Shown here: in pieces, positions 57,704 to 64,000 of the stretch
How positions within the stretch are numbered: the stretch's first letter is position 1
How the letters are laid out: every line of letters starts with the position of its first letter
Assembly (NCBI GenBank): GCA_002205965.3
Contig: NADL03000649.1
Span: 1,408,236-1,472,235 of the forward strand
DNA length: 64,000 nt
Source: Kappaphycus alvarezii
Lineage: Eukaryota > Rhodophyta > Florideophyceae > Gigartinales > Solieriaceae
Direction: 5' to 3'
Position numbers and translations under genes: made by a program
The notes under the pieces: model-generated
What the model was told of the DNA's origin: nothing
What the model saw: only the letters and a program-made list of their open reading frames with translations
The model's database searches: none

Positions 57704-58782
57704 CGGCGTCGACTGCGAACTTTAAATGGCGCGACGTTTTCGGAAAGTATCACTACCTTGGATGAAATATTGTATGTTTAATGCTGCAGCTTTCAATTTG
57801 TATGTATTTAGGGCAATAACTTAAGATCTGCTCGATAAATATCGTAACTGAATTTGGACGGCGAAGCGAATGGAAAGATTTCTGTTTTGAAAAAGGCTGA
57901 CTAAAAATCCTCAGAGATGAAATGGAAATGGAGTCTACCGTGAATTTGGTTTCATAGGGGAAATTTCCTTTTATGATTTTGTTCGCAAAGAAAAATTAGG
58001 GATAGAGTTGTTTATCAAAACCCAGAGGTCAGGGATGCAGAAGACCAATGTTTGTGGTGAGAACCGCTCTCCTGCAGAAAGTATCGTTCTTGTAACACCA
58101 GAACCTTAAAATATGCTTTATAACCCTCGCATTTATGTTTTTAAGATACAATCACATGTTAATTTTTCCTTGAGTGCAGCGAATTCTCTAAGAGGCAATT
58201 TACACTCGTGGTTTTCATGAAGCTTTCCTTTTCTCCGTACGAAGTATATAATCAATTTGAAGAAACACACTATTATGAATTCAATTTAATTGTGTTACGT
58301 TTTCCGGCTTATCGTATGCAAAAATAGTAGATGATATCTCGGAGAATATTTGATTAATTCTAAAAGTTTTGCTGGCTCCATGTCTGCCTCTAAATCGTCT
58401 TCCGGAGATGCAGCAGCCGAAGTAGATACTAGCTGACTTGAATTAATTGTCGGGCTAGCCAGGAGTAGTAATGATGGCAGTGCATGTAAATTCCAAGTGC
58501 CAGTAAATAAATGCAAAATTGGACAATTTGAGCACCAAACCGTGAATCAGAATTTTTGTGACCCAGTATCACTACAGCTCGGTATCACTACAAGTAGTGT
58601 GCCAAAGATCCAGATATATTTACTAAAAGTATAGCTATTATAGCTAGTAGTAGAGGATTGCTTCCAAAGGTAGTAGGAAACTACTCGTGTAACGAGGGTT
58701 GCGAGAGTTACTATTACTAGTAGCAACGAAAGATACGAGAGTTACCTGTAGTTATACTAGTAGTAACTACTACCTCAAGGTT
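57482..58782 (-). repeat. Array unit 5, partial
   Basis: Contains the acidic-gene fragment, the AT-rich spacer and the first ~210 bp of the CTAGTA spacer, then stops at 58,782. Differences from the other units cluster in its last 100 bp (CTCGTGTAACG, AGTAGCAACGAAAG). Confidence 0.9.
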
Positions 58783-59780
58783 GGATAGGTTGGGAAACTT
58801 GTTTTATACGCTGAGCTGATTGGTGAAATTTTTTTAATTTTGGCCAATAGTTTTTGAGTTATTCGCACTTGAATTTTTGATATTTTATGAAAATTTTGAA
58901 GCATTTTTTTCCATTTTTTTATATAACAGGACAAGAAAAAGCGATTGGTAAGATAATTTTTTAATTTTTTCAAATTGTTTTTATATAAAAATATTTTTTT
59001 CTGAGTCAAGTGTTAATGTTGAGATGAGCGGTTTCAAACAGTTTGGATGTTTTTTACATGTATATCTAAGTACGTTGGTTATCATTTTATCTAGGTTTAC
59101 TTCCAGAATCGGTACGGGGTCGTTTTGATTGTCAACTTGCATTCGCGGTCAAAAATTTTCGAAAAGATGGCAGTATTGGCCAAAAATGGACACTCTTTTT
59201 TGTATTATTCTGGGTTAATTAAGACGAGCTAGTGACTCCTGGAGCTTTAGTTTTTTGAAAAGCCGTTTGCTTTTGAAGATAGGGCAAATTTGCGATTTTG
59301 AAAGTATGCGAATATGGGGTCATTTGGGGGCGAGTTGGGAGAAGTAGACGTGATACAAACCTATACAAAAGGATTAGATTCATTATTTGTAACGTATCAC
59401 GTGTTTTAGATCTGTCTGTTGTCGGTAGACCTAATTGTTGCATGGGAACGTTGTAACCGAACCTGACCTCGGATCGTGGGTATATGTGCTGAAATGGGGG
59501 TATTTACGCACTTTTGGACATGAAAATCGAGATTTGTTTTTTTGATGTTTCGGGTCCCTTTTGACATCCCTGAGCGTCCTGGAGCACTAGTTTTTAAAAA
59601 ACCATTTAGTTTTGAAGATCGGGTAAATTTCTTATTTTCTGAAAAAAGCCAAAGAAGGGTCTTCTAGAGGGTTGGAGTTGCGATATACACCTAACTATAC
59701 AGAAGTTGTCCATTCTCTACTACTCTCTTTAGTACCCTTCAATCTATGCTAGATGTAATTTCCAGTTTCTCCACGTCCAA
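58783..59780. other. AT-rich right flank of the array with a diverged direct repeat
   Basis: The sequence changes abruptly after CAAGGTT at 58,782. No gene is supported. A diverged direct repeat is visible: TCCTGGAGCTTTAGTTTTTT...TTTTGAAGATAGGGCAAATTT near 59,237 and TCCTGGAGCACTAGTTTTTA...TTTTGAAGATCGGGTAAATTT near 59,577, a spacing of about 340 bp. Confidence 0.5.
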
Positions 59781-59786
59781 CCACTT

Positions 59787-60376
59787 TCCATCAGCTTTGA
59801 AACATGTGGAGATCGTACACGTTAGGGGTTTTTTAGGGTGTACACGTGTCTATCTCCCGGTCGGGAAATAGACACGTGTCTAGCTCCCGCTCGGCTGGGA
59901 GACATCTGAGGAGCCTGGAAATGATATTCCCATCAGAATAATCCCTCTAACATCAAAGCAGAGCTATTTGGAACTCTGTAAAACCAGGAAAACCTACAAA
60001 TTATACTTCCTCTAGCTTCGAGAGCCATGCTCTCAAAATAGTTTCAGCTTTCCGAAGTGGAAAACTTAGTAAAGGCAGTAGATCAATGCTTCAACAAAAA
60101 CTGACACCATTTGCTAAGTCTAGTGGTGCAAACAATGCCCCTGCCTCCCTTCTCACTAAAACGTCCAGCTTCCCTACTTTCCATCAGCTTTGAAACATGT
60201 GGAGATCGTACACGTTAGGGGTTTTTGGGTGTACACGTGTCTATCTCCCGGTCGGGAAATAGACACGTGTCTAGCTCCCGGTCGGGAAATAGACACGTGT
60301 CTAGCTCCCGCTCGTCTGGGAGACATCTGAGGAGCCTGGAAATGATATTCCCATCAGAATAATCCCTCTAACATCA
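59787..60376. repeat. Duplicated segment with palindrome and telomere-like tract
   Basis: A segment starting TTCCATCAGCTTTGAAACAT occurs at about 59,787-59,957 and again from about 60,178 to 60,376. Each copy contains CACGTTAGGGGTTTTT followed by an almost perfect palindrome with arms ACACGTGTCTAT / ATAGACACGTGT around TCCCGGTCGGGA. In the second copy an extra ~35-bp palindrome unit has been added in tandem. About 220 bp of unrelated sequence separate the two copies. Confidence 0.85.
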
Positions 60377-61030
60377 ACTGTACTCGACATAAATTCATCG
60401 GATCAAATGAAAAGGATACTGTAACGTTCAGTATTATACAGAAGCACACCCGTCCAGCCAAATACCCACTCTTCTCGTTCCATGCCCATCCCGGTCAATA
60501 TACATTCCCCAACGTTTTCAAAATTCTTATACTGAGAGTTCGGTATTCAACACAGTCCAAACCCCGTCGAGTTAAAAAATCACTCCATTGGCTTGTCACG
60601 CATCCGTCCCTGAGGTGCACGAATTTTTTAAACTTATAATCACAGAAAAAGTTACAGGATCTTCTCACAGCGCCAAAACAATCGCTTTTTTTACACAAAT
60701 CTCAGTATTTGTCAGTAACCTAATCTTTATCAGCGTGAACTGTTTCCGTACCCGACGACTTCATCCCCAATACCTTGCCAAACTAAATTACATATATCAG
60801 GTGGACGGCTTCTCAATATCGGACAGCTCCAGGTCAGTAACTCTTGGAAACTATATTTCATTTCTCTGCTCCAAATTTGCCCTCAATTTTCCGCTTACTT
60901 AATCTTGCAACGCTCTGAAACTCTGCTACGGTTTTCAAGGAAGCGATTATCAAAGGAAAAAAAATCAGACACCAACCTCTACTCTTAAAATGTTTTTTAT
61001 TCGCACAAACTTGCAAGTTGAAAGAAAGCC
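60377..61030. other. Spacer with no supported gene
   Basis: Open frames on both strands (for example 60,588-60,902 plus and 60,495-60,698 minus) lack recognisable features. A CACACAG/ACAG-rich part near 60,640-60,700 is unremarkable. Confidence 0.4.
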
Positions 61031-63035
61031 ATGTTTTGTTCTCTGGTACAAAGACCCAGTCCACCTCCAGGAAGAAAGGCGTCCCCCTTCTGTGAATGCG
61101 CTCGACGAGCTCCGCAACTCGGGATGGGTACCGAAAGTGTCGAAACTGTTCAAATGATGCTAGTTTGGAAGGAGCAAGGTAACCTCAAAGTTTCCCGCGG
61201 TATTATTCAATATGAGTATGAAAAACTTTTCTTGGATGATGAGAGCGGCTTCAGAAACTTTCTAGATTATCCGGAATCCTTTGTTCCTCATAATAAGGTT
61301 ATTCTCTCACTGAATGAGCAGAAAGATAACTATTTCACCAAATTTCGAGTTCCTGTGCTTTCTAACACAGAAATTCATTTCAAAAAGGTTGCGGAACTAG
61401 GAAACTTGAGCGATGCGTGGATCGGGGCCCTCGTTGTTTCTCGGCAAAGATAACTCTCTTTATGATATGGAACATTATCAAAAACTATCCGTACACTGAA
61501 AATCCATTTACTATGGAGTTTCGAGAGCATCCTCAAAGGTTTACGGAATCCAGTCAAATGTCTACCAATTTTCTTCTTTTTGTTCCAACAGCGAAGCCAA
61601 AATCGCTGGAAGAATTCCTTCAAAGAGCATCTGGATCACAAATTAGTGAAAAAGAATCTAAGGACATGCTAGAACGCTCTTTTCCACTATACGAGGGATA
61701 CTATAGGGTACATGTTCACAGAATGCGGTCTAATACTGATGAAAATTGTCACTACGCGACAGTTCAGTTTGATGATTACGGTGGCACCAAGGAGGAAGAA
61801 CTATGGCATGGTCGTATAGATTTCGGTCGCAGGGACACAACAATTGAGTCTGTGGGAGTCCCAGAAGAAAAAGATCGCGGATATCTTTCATTGGACATGC
61901 CAACTTTACTCAACTCAAAACATTCTAGGACATCATCAATTGGTTACGGTGACTGGGGTTTCACTGGATGCATTGAAAACACGGAGGTCTTCATGGTTCC
62001 AGACTCCACGAAAAATGAAGACCTATTTGAGCAAAATCGGAGCAAAGGGCCATGAAAAATATCACGCGAAGGATACTGTCCAGAAACAAGCCTATTTACT
62101 CATCTCTTATGCTATCCTCTGTCGATAACAAATACAAGCTCATTTACGATGCTCCTGACTTCGAGGATATTCTGACCTGTTTGAAACATGGAACGGCTCC
62201 CAGTTCATCGAATAACCAGGAAGAATTTGAATATATATCTGAAGAAGCCGATGTTCAAAGCAAAAAGAGAACGAGGAGTTCAGCATCAGGTCCTAAAGAG
62301 GTCACTGTTTCAGGGTCCCCTGATTCTAGGACCGATGCAAACGACGTGAAATCTAGGAGTGGCTCTCCACCACAAAAAAAGACTAAGTGTACAAATGAGG
62401 AAAGCTCGGTTCAAAATACGGGGTCTACAGCTGAAATCAATCATCACAAGGAGAAATAGTGGAAAGTTGTTCTCCAAAAAATCCATCCGCGAAATCTCAA
62501 GTTCCTGAAGAGGAGCAGTTGTTCGAGTCAGAAGAAGATGCAATCGCCCCCGACTTAAATCAGGCATCGAGTTTGAAAGAAATTGAGACTCACGAAAGTT
62601 CGCCAAAAACACCGGTTATTCCCCTGAAGCTACGAAACAGCTTGAAATCACTGATTCATTGAGCAATCTACAGGTCGCAGACAGGGAGGCTACGAAAAAA
62701 TTCCCAAATCTGACACTGCCCATTCCAATGCATGAAGAATCTGAAGAACAGCAGGAATATGGCAGGAATCAAAGGAATTCCCAACAGCATAATCCAATTT
62801 TTTTAAGGGCGAGAGAAAGCGGAAAAGTAGTTTCCCAACAACACGTGTGTGGGTGCGAGTCAAATCTTTGGTTCATATTCGTTCCGGCGAATAGAATGTT
62901 CTCATGGCTTGGAAGTCATGATCGTTTTATGACTTACACACGCCGCCGTGCTCGTAGTTGGAAACTGCCGGAACACGCTACTGCAGCTTTCCAAGACCGC
63001 CCGTTCCAAGAAACGTAGTACAACTGGTCCAGACC
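61031..63035 (+). pseudogene. Family member 'copy 3', truncated by telomere-like repeat
   Basis: ATG at 61,031 begins a chain of five open frames in different phases: 61,031-61,453, 61,417-62,055, 62,052-62,459, 62,459-62,662 and 62,659-63,018. Each ends where the next begins, which fits one protein with several frameshifts or unrecognised introns. The second frame contains KDMLERSFPLYEGYYRVHVH and FGRRDTTIESVGV, matching copy 2 at about 15.2-15.35 kb. The third has an acidic/Ser tail with basic clusters (SKKRTR, PPQKKTK). The last carries the family signature HVCGCESNLWFIFVPANRMF, then RSWKLPEHATAAFQDRPFQE. The nucleotide match to copy 2 at 17.88-18.08 kb continues a little past the stop and then breaks at about 63,030-63,035, where the TTAGGGG-like repeat begins. 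The 3' half present in copy 2 is missing. The function is unknown. Confidence 0.55.
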
Positions 63036-64000
63036 TAGGGGTTTTAGGGATTAGGGGTTTTTAGGGATTTAGGGGATTAAGGGGATTTAGGGGATTTAGG
63101 GATTTAGGGGATTAGGGGATTTAGGGGATTTAGGGGATTTAGGGATTAGGGTTTTAGGGGATTTAGGGATTTAGGGGTTTTAGGGATTAGGGGATTTAGG
63201 GGATTTAGGGTTTTTAGGGGATTAGGGGATTAGGGGATTTAGGGGATTTAGGGGATTAGGGGATTAGGGGTTTTAGGGGATTAGGGATTTAGGGGATTTA
63301 GGGGATTAGGGGATTAGGGATTAGGGGTTTTAGGGGATTAGGGGATTTAGGGGATTAGGGGATTTAGGGTTTAGGGGATTAGGGGATTTAGGGGATTTTA
63401 GGGGATTAGGGGTTTTTAGGGATTTAGGGGTTTAGGGGTTTTGGGGATTAGGGGATTTAGGGGTTTTAGGGGTTTTTTTAGGGGATTTTTAGGGGTTTTA
63501 GGGGATTAGGGTTTAGGGATTAGGGGATTAGGGATTTAGGGGTTTTAGGGGTTTTAGGGGATTTAGGGGATTTAGGGGGTTTTAGGGTTTTAGGGTTTTT
63601 AGGGGATTAGGGGATTTAGGGGTTTTTTTAGGGATTAGGGGTTTTTTAGGGGATTTAGGGATTTAGGGGTTTAGGGGATTTAGGGGTTTTTTTAGGGGTT
63701 TTTTTAGGGGATTTAGGGGATTTAGGGGATTTAGGGGTTTTAGGGGATTTAGGGTTTTTTAGGGGATTTAGGGATTTAGGGGATTAGGGGTTTTTTAGGG
63801 GTTTTTTATTTGGGTTTTTTAGGGTTTTAGGGGTTTTTTTAGGGATTTAGGGGATTTAGGGGATTAGGGGATTTAGGGTTTTAGGGGATTTAGGGTTTTA
63901 GGGGATTTAGGGGATTTAGGGGATTAGGGGATTTAGGGGATTAGGGGATTTAGGGGTTTTAGGGGATTTAGGGGATTTAGGGGTTTTAGGGGTTTTTAGG
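63036..64000 (+). repeat. TTAGGGG-like degenerate telomeric repeat running off the window edge
   Basis: About 965 bp are made only of units of the form T(2-7)A G(3-5) with optional A (TTAGGGGA, TTTAGGGGA, TTTTAGGGG). There is one clear interruption near 63,809 (TTATTTGGG). The G-rich strand runs 5' to 3' toward the right edge, the orientation of a right-hand chromosome end. The period is irregular (about 7-11 nt), unlike a clean telomere, so it could also be an interstitial or subtelomeric repeat or an error-prone read consensus. Confidence 0.8.

Larger units (their letters stand above)
25251..58782 (-). repeat. Head-to-tail array of an ~8.06-kb composite unit (four full, one partial)
   Basis: The motif GTCGAAGCAGTGCCGGTAGA marks each unit start at 25,251, 33,311, 41,369, 49,427 and 57,482, giving lengths of 8,060, 8,058, 8,058 and 8,055 bp and a partial fifth unit of about 1.3 kb. 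The units are almost identical; the differences seen are mostly 1-5 nt indels, many in homopolymers, plus a few substitutions. Plus-strand order within a unit is: acidic-gene N-terminus, AT-rich spacer, CTAGTA-rich spacer, DIRS-like RT remnant, short spacer with TATAAAAG, LINE 3' minisatellite, LINE ORF2, LINE ORF1. All coding parts point to the left. Strand is given as the transcription direction of these parts. Confidence 0.95.

Noticed and set aside
62052..62055. ATGA overlap between two frames of copy 3 as a coupled bicistronic signal
   Set aside because: Neighbouring frame changes in the same gene have no such motif. The simplest view is a chain of frameshifts in a pseudogene.
61031..63018. 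Euplotes-like programmed frameshifting at stops in copy 3
   Set aside because: Only one of the four frame changes (GAG AAA TAG at 62,457) resembles the known AAA-TAG signal; the others do not.
63036..64000. CRISPR-like or protein-coding repeat
   Set aside because: There are no spacers and no constant period. It is a simple T/A/G tract with telomere-like composition.

Overview
The window is eukaryotic DNA from a repeat-rich, probably subtelomeric region. The evidence is a Ty3/gypsy chromovirus relic, APE-type LINEs, DIRS-like reverse transcriptase remnants, at least one good candidate short GT-AG intron, and about 1 kb of degenerate TTAGGGG-like repeat running off the right edge with its G-rich strand pointing outward. 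I cannot name the species; a fungus or fungus-like protist would fit. No rRNA, tRNA, CRISPR or bacterial operon structure was seen. All translations were done by eye.

Layout. 1-3.6 kb: a decayed chromovirus on the minus strand (protease, RNase H, integrase, chromodomain) whose RT domain is gone. 3.6-7.5 kb: nothing firmly coding, but an old ~190-bp satellite and a 288-bp tandem duplication. 7.5-20.9 kb: decayed coding blocks in both orientations (plus 7.5-12.4, minus 12.7-14.05, plus 14.9-18.9, minus 19.0-20.9 kb). Several are members of an unrecognised gene family that recurs at 61.0-63.04 kb. 20.9-25 kb: a CTAGTA-rich tract, AT-rich DNA, hairpins and minisatellites, and a C2H2 zinc-finger ORF followed by an A-rich tail.

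25.25-58.78 kb: the main feature, a head-to-tail array of four complete ~8.06-kb units and one partial unit. Each unit holds, read on the minus strand, a 5'-truncated LINE (ORF1 with coiled coil and gag-like domain, ORF2 with APE endonuclease and RT), a DIRS-like RT/RNase H remnant, a CTAGTA-rich spacer, an AT-rich spacer, and the start of a small acidic-protein gene. The junctions fuse the start of that gene to the middle of LINE ORF1. Only the leftmost unit keeps the gene's own 3' end, so the array looks like a tandem duplication with one breakpoint in the gene and the other in the LINE. The units are nearly identical and differ mainly by short indels, many in homopolymers.

58.78-64 kb: the array ends inside a spacer. 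Then come AT-rich repeats, two copies of a segment carrying a near-perfect palindrome beside a short telomere-like tract, a family-member pseudogene, and the terminal TTAGGGG-like tract that cuts this pseudogene off. The best reading is a chromosome end rebuilt by breakage, local amplification and telomere-like capping. No intact novel enzymatic system was found. The most unusual items are the composite array, the gene cut by telomere-like repeat, and the unrecognised gene family.
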